Of a DNA stretch of 64,000 nucleotides, positions 1 through 8,437 are shown one piece after another. Both the position numbers and the translations under genes were made by a program. Origin of the DNA: Marivirga tractuosa DSM 4126. Lineage in GTDB: Bacteria > Bacteroidota > Bacteroidia > Cytophagales > Cyclobacteriaceae. The stretch's first letter is position 1. Every line of letters starts with the position of its first letter. Below the pieces are notes generated by a model. The model made no database searches. It was not told where the DNA came from and saw only the letters and a program-made list of their open reading frames with translations. The stretch lies in assembly GCF_000183425.1 (NCBI RefSeq), contig NC_014759.1, forward strand, positions 496,001 through 560,000, written 5' to 3'.

Positions 1-1509
1 TGGTCTGGCCAGGCCTTTCATGGCTTTTAAAGTCAGCCATGCCGCCCCCGCACTAACGGGATGTTTTCCTATTTCGCTTTTATCTGATTTCAATAGAGAT
101 ATTTCCGCTTTGCTTTTTTGATGGGAATTGATGCTGCGGGCCAGTTTTACATACATGGAAGCAATTTCCCAAAGGCTAATATCGGCTCCGCCCAATATCA
201 TGCTAAGTCCGTAATGCAAAGGCGTTTGATTCATACTGTAAAAGCCCATTTTCTTTAGTTCATGGTAAAAGGCTTCATAACCATAGTCTTTCAGTAAAGT
301 AACAAAAGGAATGTTAAGTGATCTGGCTAAGGCCTGGTCGGCTTTTACGGCTCCATAGTAATTGTGGTCAAAGTTTTTAGGGCTGAATCCTTCGTAGAAT
401 AAAGGAATATCCGGCAGCATTTGCTGAGGGGAAATAACGCCTTTATCAACCGCATGCGCATAAAGAAAAGGCTTTAGCAAGCTTCCCGGACTTCTTCTGG
501 CTTGAATAATGTCCACATCTTGTTGATGATCATCTCCAGTAGCCACATTGCCCACATATGCGACAACTTCCTCCGTCCTCCAGTCCATCACTAAAACGGC
601 CGCATTATGGATTTCATTGGTTTTCAGGTTTTGGCTATAGGCATCGGCCATTTCTCTGATTCTTTCCTGTAAATGGCGATCCAGCGTACTCTTCATAATT
701 TCGCCTGCATTTTTTGTTTGCAGCTCATGCAAGAGATGTTGCGTTTGCTTTGGGAAAATATATTGTCCTTGCGGGATTTTTTCAGATTTAGCCAGTCTGA
801 ATGTGGTACTATCGAAATAGCCTTCTTGCATTAATTTTGCCAATAATTGGTTGCGTTTCCTTTCCAGCGATTGGGTATTTCGCCCTGGGTAAATCATAGA
901 AGGCTGATTGGGCAAAACGGCTAAAGTAGCGGCCTCTCCCCATGATAATTCGGAAGATTCCCTTCCAAAATAGCGCCATGAAGCAGCCGATAATCCTTCA
1001 ATATTGCTTCCAAATGGCGCATGGCTCACATATAAATTCAGAATTTCTTCTTTGGAGAAATGCCATTCATAGCGCAAAGCCATGCCGATTTCCTTTATTT
1101 TTTGTGGGATGGTTCGGGCTTGGTTGCCATCTGCCATTCGGGCCAGTTGCATGCTTAAAGTACTGCCCCCTCGTACTACCTTTCTCTGTTGAATATTTTC
1201 AACTAAAGCCTTAAAAATAGCAACTGGATTAATGCCTGGGTGTTGGTAGAAATAGGCATCCTCATAAGTCAAAAGCGCTGTTTCAAATCGTCTTGGAATG
1301 CTGTCGATGACAGGAAACCGCCAGATCTCATCCTCAGCCAACTTCACACCTAAAAGCTCATCTTTTTTATCAAATAATACAGTGGAGTAGCTCTTATCAA
1401 ATACAGGCGTGGAAATAGGCCAGCTTAAAAAAACCAATAAAGCAATGATCAAAATCCCGAAAGAGAATTTGATTTTATGGGAGGATATGGTGGTTAATAT
1501 ATTTCTCAA
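1..1509 (-). CDS. pbpC: Penicillin-binding protein 1C (3'-truncated by window edge)
   Basis: This encodes a bifunctional murein transglycosylase/transpeptidase of the PBP1C class, anchored in the inner membrane and acting on periplasmic peptidoglycan. About 503 residues are visible. A hydrophobic N-terminal anchor (ILIIALLVFLSW) is followed by the glycosyltransferase domain and then the transpeptidase domain, with the SxxK nucleophile in SPGSLLKP near residue 343 and a following RSLN motif. The KTG motif and the C-terminal PBP1C domain lie beyond base 1. No ATG lies between the upstream in-frame stop and the anchor. TTG at 1509 is the best start I can see, so the exact start is unsure. The alpha-2-macroglobulin gene lies upstream on the same strand, the pairing known from yfhM-pbpC in Proteobacteria, but here a DUF559 gene and repeats separate the two. 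Confidence 0.88.
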   Translation of the reverse strand, partial: MRNILTTISSHKIKFSFGILIIALLVFLSWPISTPVFDKSYSTVLFDKKDELLGVKLAEDEIWRFPVIDSIPRRFETALLTYEDAYFYQHPGINPVAIFKALVENIQQRKVVRGGSTLSMQLARMADGNQARTIPQKIKEIGMALRYEWHFSKEEILNLYVSHAPFGSNIEGLSAASWRYFGRESSELSWGEAATLAVLPNQPSMIYPGRNTQSLERKRNQLLAKLMQEGYFDSTTFRLAKSEKIPQGQYIFPKQTQHLLHELQTKNAGEIMKSTLDRHLQERIREMADAYSQNLKTNEIHNAAVLVMDWRTEEVVAYVGNVATGDDHQQDVDIIQARRSPGSLLKPFLYAHAVDKGVISPQQMLPDIPLFYEGFSPKNFDHNYYGAVKADQALARSLNIPFVTLLKDYGYEAFYHELKKMGFYSMNQTPLHYGLSMILGGADISLWEIASMYVKLARSINSHQKSKAEISLLKSDKSEIGKHPVSAGAAWLTLKAMKGLARP

Positions 1510-1576
1510 TTTGTTTTCAATTGGTTTACTATTTCACATTCTAAGAATTGTCATTAAGTTTTGTAGGATACTCAAA

Positions 1577-1652
1577 AAACACCCCTATAGTCCCCTCAAG
1601 GGGACAGCCCCATAGATTTTAATAAATGCAGAATAGTTAAATGCATCACTTT
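1577..1652. repeat. Dispersed direct repeat, copy 1
   Basis: A block of about 76 bp that begins aaacacccctatagtcccct and carries the small inverted repeat cccctcaagggg. It recurs at 1816-1893 in the same orientation with roughly 85% identity by eye. It lies in the gene-free gap between pbpC and the DUF559 gene. Function unknown; it looks like a non-autonomous dispersed element. Confidence 0.6.
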
Positions 1653-1726
1653 TTTCATTTTCATAAAACAATAAACAAAATAAATTATAAACTTGAATTT
1701 CTACTCAAAAGGAGATCCGTGCGGCT

Positions 1727-1744
1727 CTCCGCCAGCTGGCGGAG
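1727..1744. repeat. Perfect 18-bp palindrome with CCGCCAGCTGGCGG core
   Basis: The sequence ctccgccagctggcggag is a perfect palindrome in the pbpC-DUF559 gap. The same core occurs at 14393-14408 next to the RAYT transposase remnant, which suggests a REP-like dispersed palindrome. The rest of 1653-1815 shows nothing recognisable. Confidence 0.55.
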
Positions 1745-1815
1745 GGTTGGGGGGTGTTGTTTTGCTCTCTAGATAACCCCTCCATTATTCTCTAAATGCA
1801 TTTTAAATCACCTTT

Positions 1816-1893
1816 AAACACCCCTGTAGTGCCCTCAAGGAGACAGCCTCACAGATTTTAATAAATGCAGAATAGTCAGATGCATAACTTTTA
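1816..1893. repeat. Dispersed direct repeat, copy 2
   Basis: Second copy of the block at 1577-1652 (begins aaacacccctgtagtgccct). It ends at the stop codon of the DUF559 gene, so the repeat and that gene probably travel as one unit. Confidence 0.55.
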
Positions 1894-2262
1894 TTCTATT
1901 TCCCTGATATATTCCTCAATATACTTAACTACATTTTCAACATTATTTTTAATATCTACATCTTCAAATCTCAAGAATTTCACCCCATAGTTTCCTAGCT
2001 TCTGTTGTCTTTTAAGATCCAGTTGTACCGCTTCTTCATCGTCATGTGTGCTACCATCCACTTCAATTGCTAACATGAGCTCATGACAATAAAAATCCAC
2101 AATATAATTATCCATAGGAACTTGTCTATGGAATTGGAATCCTAATCTTCTTGCCTTAATCTGTTCCCATAGTAATACTTTCGCTATTGTACTATTTTTC
2201 CTTAACTCTCTTGCTAATTCTTTCAAATACGGTTTATAAGGGATAATTTTATTTTTGGTCAA
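1891..2262 (-). CDS. DUF559 family (VSR-like endonuclease fold) protein
   Basis: A 123-residue protein that matches the DUF559 family over its full length. These proteins have the PD-(D/E)XK fold of very-short-patch-repair endonucleases. Visible family features are the N-terminal LRKNSTIAKVLLWEQIKARRLG stretch region (positions about 17-38), the RQVPMDNYIVDFYC block with the metal-binding Asp, and the IEVDG strand, followed by the C-terminal KFLRFEDVDI strand. DNA nicking or cleavage is inferred from the fold; no substrate can be named. The gene sits between the alpha-2-macroglobulin gene (stop 81 bp upstream) and pbpC on the same strand, with dispersed repeats at its 3' side. It looks like a late insertion into a conserved gene pair. 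Confidence 0.85.
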   Translation of the reverse strand: MTKNKIIPYKPYLKELARELRKNSTIAKVLLWEQIKARRLGFQFHRQVPMDNYIVDFYCHELMLAIEVDGSTHDDEEAVQLDLKRQQKLGNYGVKFLRFEDVDIKNNVENVVKYIEEYIREIE

Positions 2263-2342
2263 AACTTAATATTCCATTAATTGAGTTTGTAGTAAATATG
2301 TATTTCATTACCAATAGATGTCTGACATAAGCAATTTCAAAA

Positions 2343-5300
2343 TCAATCCACCACCTCAACCCATTTTCCTTCCAAATTCGCATAGATGCTATTGTCATAC
2401 ATGGCCTCGGCCTGAACGGATGGTAAATAGTACCTTCCTTTGTAGGATGCATTCAGTAAAACCGTAAAAGATTTCTGTTCACCGGCTTTCAAATCAAAAT
2501 AAGTCAATACCCTGTCATCACGGATATCCTTATACTTTGCTTTATCCTGATTGCCAGCTCCTGTGTCATTCAATCTAGTGTTGAGGATTTCCCAGCCTGA
2601 AGGGAAAATTTGGGTCAGTGCCAGCTCTTTCAACTCTCCTTTTGTTCCCGGATTTTTGACTGTGACAATGGCTTTAAAATCGGTGCCTTGTTTCATCTTT
2701 TTGATATCCACTTGCGCACCATCATTGTCATAATAATTCACCGATATAGATAGGTTTTTAGCATCACTTTTTTCACCGCCTTCCAATGGAATTCCCTGCC
2801 GGATTAAACGAACATAAAGCGGAGCCCCACTTTTATTACTGGCTTCAATTTTCATGCTTTTATCTGCGTCTAATAGGTTAACCTGAGTAAAATATCCTAA
2901 TTGATTGATGTTAATCACTTGTTCATCAATTTTTACTGAGGCATTCAAATTACCGGAAGCTGGGAAGCCCTTAGTGTATTCCGCCACAGCGATGAGACAA
3001 TAGGCAGTCGTTTGGGTACTCATCCAGTAGTCAGAATCACCTAATTTCTCTGCTATTCCTTGGAGCATGTCAAAGGCATCTTTTTTTCTTCCGAGCTTCA
3101 CTAAAGTCTCCAAAATGATGGCTTCATCACGAGTGGAAGAACCAAAAGTACCGCTTAATTCTCTGTAGTCTTTTACCTCTTTGGTTAAATTCGTGATCAT
3201 CTCCTCTCCTACATCCTGATAAGAAGATTGCGCATAGGCATTCGCTAATAACCACTTGCTCAATTCCGAAATTCCAGTGTTTTCCCGCATACGGTTCATA
3301 GGTGCCATATCGGGTTCTCCTGCAAGGGCTAAAGTATATAGTCGGTAAGCCTGATATAAATCTGAACGATATCGCGTGCTGGAATTCCAATTGTTGGCCA
3401 TTTCACTTTGGAATTTTTGGAAATTTCGTAGCATATCTTTTGGTACTGCATATCCCCTACTTTGTGCTTCCACTAGAAAGTGACCCGCATAACTGGTGCC
3501 CCATTCGTTAGCCGTTTGCATCCCTGGCCAATAGGAAAATCCGCCTGAAGGCAACTGGAAGTTTCGTAAGCGCTCGATGGCAGCTTCAATATTCCGTTGG
3601 ATCTCATATTTCTTTTCCTCTTTCAGACTGATTAAATCAGATAAATACAGCTGCGCAAATACGGAAGATGTGGTTTGTTCTATGCATCCATGCGGATAAC
3701 GAATCAGATAAGACGTACGCTGATCTAAGTTTAATGGTGGCAATGTAGAGAGTTCTAGAACACTTTCATTAGTGCCTAGCATGCCTAAAGGCTGGTAATC
3801 TGCCGTCCATGTTTCCTGATCTTCCAAAAGCTTATCCTTCACCGAAATCATTCTTGGATTGGATGGTCTGACATCCATATTAACATCATAAACCGCTTTA
3901 TTTTTACCTGAAGTAGCCGTAATGTGTACTTTGCCACTTCCCAAGGCTTTTTCCGCTTCTACATCCACATATACAATGGTTTCGCTGTCAGGATTTAACT
4001 TCACCTGCATTTCTTTACTGCTTTTCAGTTTTCCAGTCGAGGATACTTTTACATTAGCCGTTTTAATGGATGGATCATTGGCAAATAGGGTAATCGGCAT
4101 CTTGGTGGTTTCGCCTGGCCCCATTACTCTTGGTAAAGTAGCCAACATCATCAAAGGTTGGTTAATGCTGATGGATTTTTCAAATGACCCATAAGTACCT
4201 GATTTATCAGCTGCGACCAACATCATTCTCAGTTCTCCAATATATTGAGGAATCGTAACGGTATGAGTTCTTTTATCTCCTTTATCCAGGTAAAAAGGCC
4301 CTAAGTATTCTACTACAGGTTTAAATCTGCTTTCGCTTTTTTCCTCCATAGGTCCCATCTCATCACCCCCAACAGCCAATAATCGACCGTATTTCCCAGC
4401 AAAGGAGCCCAATACGTCTTCGAACATATCGTATGTTCTTACACCCAATGCTTCCCGAGCGTAAAAGTGATCCCATGGCTGAGGCGTTTTATAATTGGTT
4501 AAACCAAGCAGACCTTCATCCACCAATGCGATGGTATAAGCCATAGGTTTTCCATTTTTCTCATTAACAGTTAATTGGATGATCTCTTTAGGCTGTGCAT
4601 TCTTCGGAGCTTGAACTTCAGGCTCTAATAAAGTAGCCTTGTTTTCCACCATCACATTTCTCACGCCATACATTCTTAGTGGAAGGTCATTGTATTGATT
4701 TCCGTGTGGTTGAATTAAGGAAACATGCACATAGATATTTGGCGCCATTTCTTCACTCAAAGTGAACTTATAGATCGTCTCTTGGTCTTCCAAAGAGATA
4801 TATTCTTTCTGAATTAGTGCTTTTCCCGTTTCCACCGTAACATAGGCATGACCTACGCCACTTGAAGGGATTTTTACAGCAACTTCTTCACCCACTTGTG
4901 CTTCTTCCTTGCTCAGTGAGAAATTTAAAACATTGGCACCGCCCATTTCTTTGGCCATGGTGCCATACCAATCCGATCTTCTAAAATAAACTACTTCACC
5001 TGTGCTGTGTCCGGAACTATTATCCTTAATCCTAATGAAATAACGACCCCAATCATCATTGTCAATATTAAGATTCCAATCCTTTTGCCCATTTTCCAAA
5101 TTAACGGTATAGGTTTTTTTAGGATTATTATATCGGCTACTTACATAATTGCTGATATTATCATCTCCATAATCCCACCACCATCTCCATTCTAATTTGT
5201 AAAGCTCAACCGTTACGGACTTATTGTTAGTCTTATTCCCTTCTTCATCCACATTTACCAGCTGAATCGAATTGTTTTTGCCTGTATAAAGCACAGGTTT

Positions 5301-7847
5301 TGCACTATTTTCCTCTACAGAAGGAACATTGATTCCTACGTAACTTTTATAGGGAGAATACAGAACGCTGCTAGTATGAATGCTAAAGTCCCCTCCTTCT
5401 TCAAATACTTTTCCGTTAAGCACCAATCTTAACATTCCAGGGGCTTCGGATTTATTTTCCACCTTAATAGGAAAGCTAGCCTCTCCTTTTTCATTAATTC
5501 GGCTTTCAAATATCTTCTTGCTATCCGTATAAAACTCCTTTCCAGGATCATCGAAATTATAACCGTAGAAATCCTTAAAGGAAGTTTTAGTGGCTTTGGT
5601 AAATATATCAAAATCTGCTTTTAGGTTTCTGGCAACAGCTCCATGCATCCACCTCACGGAAAGATTGGCATAATTTCCTTCAGATTGCTTTAAGATCTCT
5701 TTTCCAAAGTCTACATCAATTTTTAATCGATTAGGCTTAATGGTCTCTATTTTAATGTTCTTGGTAAACTCGGCACTTCCAGCACGGACTTTACAGAACC
5801 AATTCCCGGTTGGAGATTCGGAAGAAGTAGAAGGTCTAAAGCTGTAAATAGGGCCTTCTTTTTTATAAGGTAGATAGCTCTTATAAAGCTGTCCTTGCGG
5901 ATTGAATAAATCCAACACTACCTTTTGCCCTTCAGGAACTCGCTGATATGTATCCTCTAAAATAAAGCTTAAGTTTAACGTGTCTCCTGGCCTCCAAACC
6001 CCTCTTTCTCCATAAATAAAACCTTTTAGGCCTTCTTTCGCAGTGGCACCGCTTACATCAAAATTACTTAATGATAAGGCATCACCATCTTCTAATTTTA
6101 GATAAGCAAACTCCTTTTCTTTTTCTGCAACTAGTAAAAATGGCTGGCGATGAAGAGGTAATTCCGCCATACCGCTCGCATCGGTTTTACCTTCACTAAT
6201 CAGCTGATTTTGATAATCATATAGTTTTAAGTTTACACTTTCTACTGCATCAGTAGTCGGAATATCTGTACTTAAAACATGCAATTTGTTGTTCTCAGCT
6301 TTTTTGGCGGTTAATCCAATGTCAGAAGCAAAAAGCATCTTGGATACGGAGGTGTTACTTCTGTAGTACATATCATGGCAAGGATTATCCCTTTCGTTCC
6401 AATCATATTCCCCATAATATCGATTTCTATTATTGTCCCAATCCACCGTTTTAGGATCATAGGTGTACTCTTCAATGTCGGCTTCGTCAGACATGCCTTC
6501 ACAATTATAAACCGCCATATCCTTAGTGAAATCAATATTCACCTGATAGAAAGCTCCTTTTTCCGCTTCGAATAAGTCTTTTAAATCCAGTGAGATTTTT
6601 GACCAGTCGTAATAATCCGTAATTCCCGCCTTCACAAGTGGAATGATTTTCCTCACGACCGGGCGACCTACCCTTCTTAGTCTATAAGTGCCGCCCAACT
6701 CATTATCTTGAAAATACTGCCCCATGTTGTTGGGAAAAATCTTCACTACCTCAACCTCAATCGCTTTTAAGCCCACTACTCGAATAGGCAAAACCAGTTC
6801 ATTGGTGCTCGGCAGAATATTTCCCTGACCAGCCATTAGTTTGACTTGTGGTTTAAAGGTAGAAACCTGAAGAGAATATTGGCTTTCCTTATCAAGACCT
6901 AAACCTTTAGAGTTTTTTAGATTTTTATGGACCGTTATATCTAATTCACCATGAAGCGAGCCATTTTTACCAAAAATCTTGAGCTCATTATTATCGACTG
7001 TGAAGCTGAGATCAAACCGTTTGACCTCTACATAAGTGTTAAAATCCTGATTATTGAGAATTGGATCCGAAAAAACTAAAGAGATATAAGCCTCTCCGTC
7101 CCTTTTCACATTGGCACTCATAATTTTGAAGCTGTCCACCGAAGGAATTTGGTAGTTTGTACTTCCACTCTCTTTTATTCCAATAGGCGTTCCATCCCAT
7201 TCAATTACCAAATCTTTATCCTCTTTTACTCTGGTAATATTTTGAATTGTAAATTCATGTTCTTTTGAATTGGCACCATGCGTCCAGCTAATATCCAGGT
7301 CCTTTCCATTAAAATTAGCTTTTACCACCTCATTTACTTTCTCTTTATCAATCCAATCCGATGCGTTCAAAGACCCCTTTAAAGCTACTTTCGAGAAGTC
7401 ATTTTCGTCTGTATTGCTTAAATGATGAAGTTCAACTGCATAACTTAAAGGGATGGTTTTTACATTAAAACTAAAGTTAGCAAGCTCTTCAGGAACGCTT
7501 ATGAGATCAGTTAATTCAAGCGAAATAGTATATTCTTTATTGCTCTCTAGATATTTTTCAGGTGTAATAACAATGCTTGAAGGACTAGTCCAAATTGCTT
7601 TAGCATCAACAGAAGGCGAAATGTCATAATAGGAGGAAGATAACTCATCACCAGCTTTTACGCCTTCCACTTCCGATTTTAACTCAATCACGAAAGGATC
7701 AGTTTTGGAAATGATACCGGACGAGATACTGTTGATGTATTCAGCATAAGGTCCTAGGCTGGAAATAGAATCGGATTTCTCTTCTTTTTTGCTACAGGCT
7801 GTCAACAATAAGACAAATGGAATTAGGGGGAGTAAAAGTCTTCGCAT
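2343..7847 (-). CDS. Alpha-2-macroglobulin family lipoprotein (thioester type)
   Basis: A very large (1834 aa) periplasmic protein of the bacterial alpha-2-macroglobulin family, thought to trap foreign proteases that breach the envelope. The chosen start (ATG 7847-7845) gives a lipoprotein signal, MRRLLLPLIPFVLLLTACSKK; an in-frame start 44 codons upstream would bury it. MG/MG2-type beta domains fill the N-terminal two thirds. The reactive thioester motif GCIEQ is intact at about residue 1385 and is followed by the alpha-helical toroid and a C-terminal receptor-like domain. Intact CxEQ points to a functional trap and not to the thioester-less class. The neighbouring pbpC fits the known A2M-PBP1C partnership, in which peptidoglycan repair accompanies protease inhibition. 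Assignment is firm; the physiological target is inference. Confidence 0.93.
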   Translation of the reverse strand: MRRLLLPLIPFVLLLTACSKKEEKSDSISSLGPYAEYINSISSGIISKTDPFVIELKSEVEGVKAGDELSSSYYDISPSVDAKAIWTSPSSIVITPEKYLESNKEYTISLELTDLISVPEELANFSFNVKTIPLSYAVELHHLSNTDENDFSKVALKGSLNASDWIDKEKVNEVVKANFNGKDLDISWTHGANSKEHEFTIQNITRVKEDKDLVIEWDGTPIGIKESGSTNYQIPSVDSFKIMSANVKRDGEAYISLVFSDPILNNQDFNTYVEVKRFDLSFTVDNNELKIFGKNGSLHGELDITVHKNLKNSKGLGLDKESQYSLQVSTFKPQVKLMAGQGNILPSTNELVLPIRVVGLKAIEVEVVKIFPNNMGQYFQDNELGGTYRLRRVGRPVVRKIIPLVKAGITDYYDWSKISLDLKDLFEAEKGAFYQVNIDFTKDMAVYNCEGMSDEADIEEYTYDPKTVDWDNNRNRYYGEYDWNERDNPCHDMYYRSNTSVSKMLFASDIGLTAKKAENNKLHVLSTDIPTTDAVESVNLKLYDYQNQLISEGKTDASGMAELPLHRQPFLLVAEKEKEFAYLKLEDGDALSLSNFDVSGATAKEGLKGFIYGERGVWRPGDTLNLSFILEDTYQRVPEGQKVVLDLFNPQGQLYKSYLPYKKEGPIYSFRPSTSSESPTGNWFCKVRAGSAEFTKNIKIETIKPNRLKIDVDFGKEILKQSEGNYANLSVRWMHGAVARNLKADFDIFTKATKTSFKDFYGYNFDDPGKEFYTDSKKIFESRINEKGEASFPIKVENKSEAPGMLRLVLNGKVFEEGGDFSIHTSSVLYSPYKSYVGINVPSVEENSAKPVLYTGKNNSIQLVNVDEEGNKTNNKSVTVELYKLEWRWWWDYGDDNISNYVSSRYNNPKKTYTVNLENGQKDWNLNIDNDDWGRYFIRIKDNSSGHSTGEVVYFRRSDWYGTMAKEMGGANVLNFSLSKEEAQVGEEVAVKIPSSGVGHAYVTVETGKALIQKEYISLEDQETIYKFTLSEEMAPNIYVHVSLIQPHGNQYNDLPLRMYGVRNVMVENKATLLEPEVQAPKNAQPKEIIQLTVNEKNGKPMAYTIALVDEGLLGLTNYKTPQPWDHFYAREALGVRTYDMFEDVLGSFAGKYGRLLAVGGDEMGPMEEKSESRFKPVVEYLGPFYLDKGDKRTHTVTIPQYIGELRMMLVAADKSGTYGSFEKSISINQPLMMLATLPRVMGPGETTKMPITLFANDPSIKTANVKVSSTGKLKSSKEMQVKLNPDSETIVYVDVEAEKALGSGKVHITATSGKNKAVYDVNMDVRPSNPRMISVKDKLLEDQETWTADYQPLGMLGTNESVLELSTLPPLNLDQRTSYLIRYPHGCIEQTTSSVFAQLYLSDLISLKEEKKYEIQRNIEAAIERLRNFQLPSGGFSYWPGMQTANEWGTSYAGHFLVEAQSRGYAVPKDMLRNFQKFQSEMANNWNSSTRYRSDLYQAYRLYTLALAGEPDMAPMNRMRENTGISELSKWLLANAYAQSSYQDVGEEMITNLTKEVKDYRELSGTFGSSTRDEAIILETLVKLGRKKDAFDMLQGIAEKLGDSDYWMSTQTTAYCLIAVAEYTKGFPASGNLNASVKIDEQVININQLGYFTQVNLLDADKSMKIEASNKSGAPLYVRLIRQGIPLEGGEKSDAKNLSISVNYYDNDGAQVDIKKMKQGTDFKAIVTVKNPGTKGELKELALTQIFPSGWEILNTRLNDTGAGNQDKAKYKDIRDDRVLTYFDLKAGEQKSFTVLLNASYKGRYYLPSVQAEAMYDNSIYANLEGKWVEVVD

Positions 7848-8016
7848 ATCTCTACATTTGGATTTAAATAGGAAAGTTAATTGAATTTTTACAAATGAGC
7901 TTGTTAGTTTTATTTTTTTGAAAATTTTTTCAAGGTATTTCAGTATGGCTGGTATTGAATTGGTTTTAAATCCTAACAAAATCAGCTATATTGTTATTGA
8001 ATTTAACTTTTACACT

Positions 8017-8358
8017 ATGGATTTAACAGAATTTATTATTCGCTTACTCCTTTCAGCTGGGGCAGTATTTTTAAGTGCCAAATTACTTTCCGGAGTAAAA
8101 GTGGACAGCTACGGACAGGCTATAGTTGTGGCTATAGTGCTAGGACTAATCAATGCGGTGGTCAAACCCATTTTAGTATTTCTTACTATCCCGATTACCA
8201 TCATTACTTTAGGATTGTTCCTATTGGTAATCAATGCACTCATGATTATGCTGGTAGATAAACTTTTGAAAGGATTTGCGGTAAAGAGTTTTTGGTGGGC
8301 CTTTTTCTTTAGTATTATACTTTCCGTATTGAATGCTATTTTGCAGTCGCTTTTTTAG
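8017..8358 (+). CDS. Four-helix phage-holin family (PF04020-like, YvlD-type) membrane protein
   Basis: A 113-residue, almost entirely hydrophobic protein with four predicted membrane helices, in the family annotated as mycobacterial 4-TMS phage holin, superfamily IV, which includes Bacillus YvlD. The family signature GLINAVVKPILVFLTIPITI lies at about residues 47-66. I chose ATG 8017 because translation from it starts directly with the conserved MDLTEFIIRLLLSAGAV region; the 33 upstream in-frame codons look like intergenic DNA. The holin name is historical. These are chromosomal inner-membrane proteins of unknown function. The gene is divergent from the alpha-2-macroglobulin gene and convergent with the protease gene. 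Confidence 0.85.
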   Translation: MDLTEFIIRLLLSAGAVFLSAKLLSGVKVDSYGQAIVVAIVLGLINAVVKPILVFLTIPITIITLGLFLLVINALMIMLVDKLLKGFAVKSFWWAFFFSIILSVLNAILQSLF

Positions 8359-8384
8359 CTGTATAGAGTAGTGGGTATTCAGTG

Positions 8385-8429
8385 GTGAGTAGTGGGTAAT
8401 AAGACTAAATCTCATTACTCACTACTCAC
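8385..8429. terminator. Bidirectional terminator-like inverted repeat
   Basis: Arms gtgagtagtgggtaat (8385-8400) and attactcactactcac (8414-8429) pair with one mismatch around a 13-nt loop. They sit exactly between the convergent holin-family and protease genes, so they probably end both transcripts. There is no long T-run. Confidence 0.45.
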
Positions 8430-8437
8430 TACCGTTA

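Noticed and set aside
7848..7979. Longer start for the alpha-2-macroglobulin (44 extra codons)
   Set aside because: It would place the clear lipoprotein signal peptide inside the protein; the start at 7847 gives a standard lipobox.
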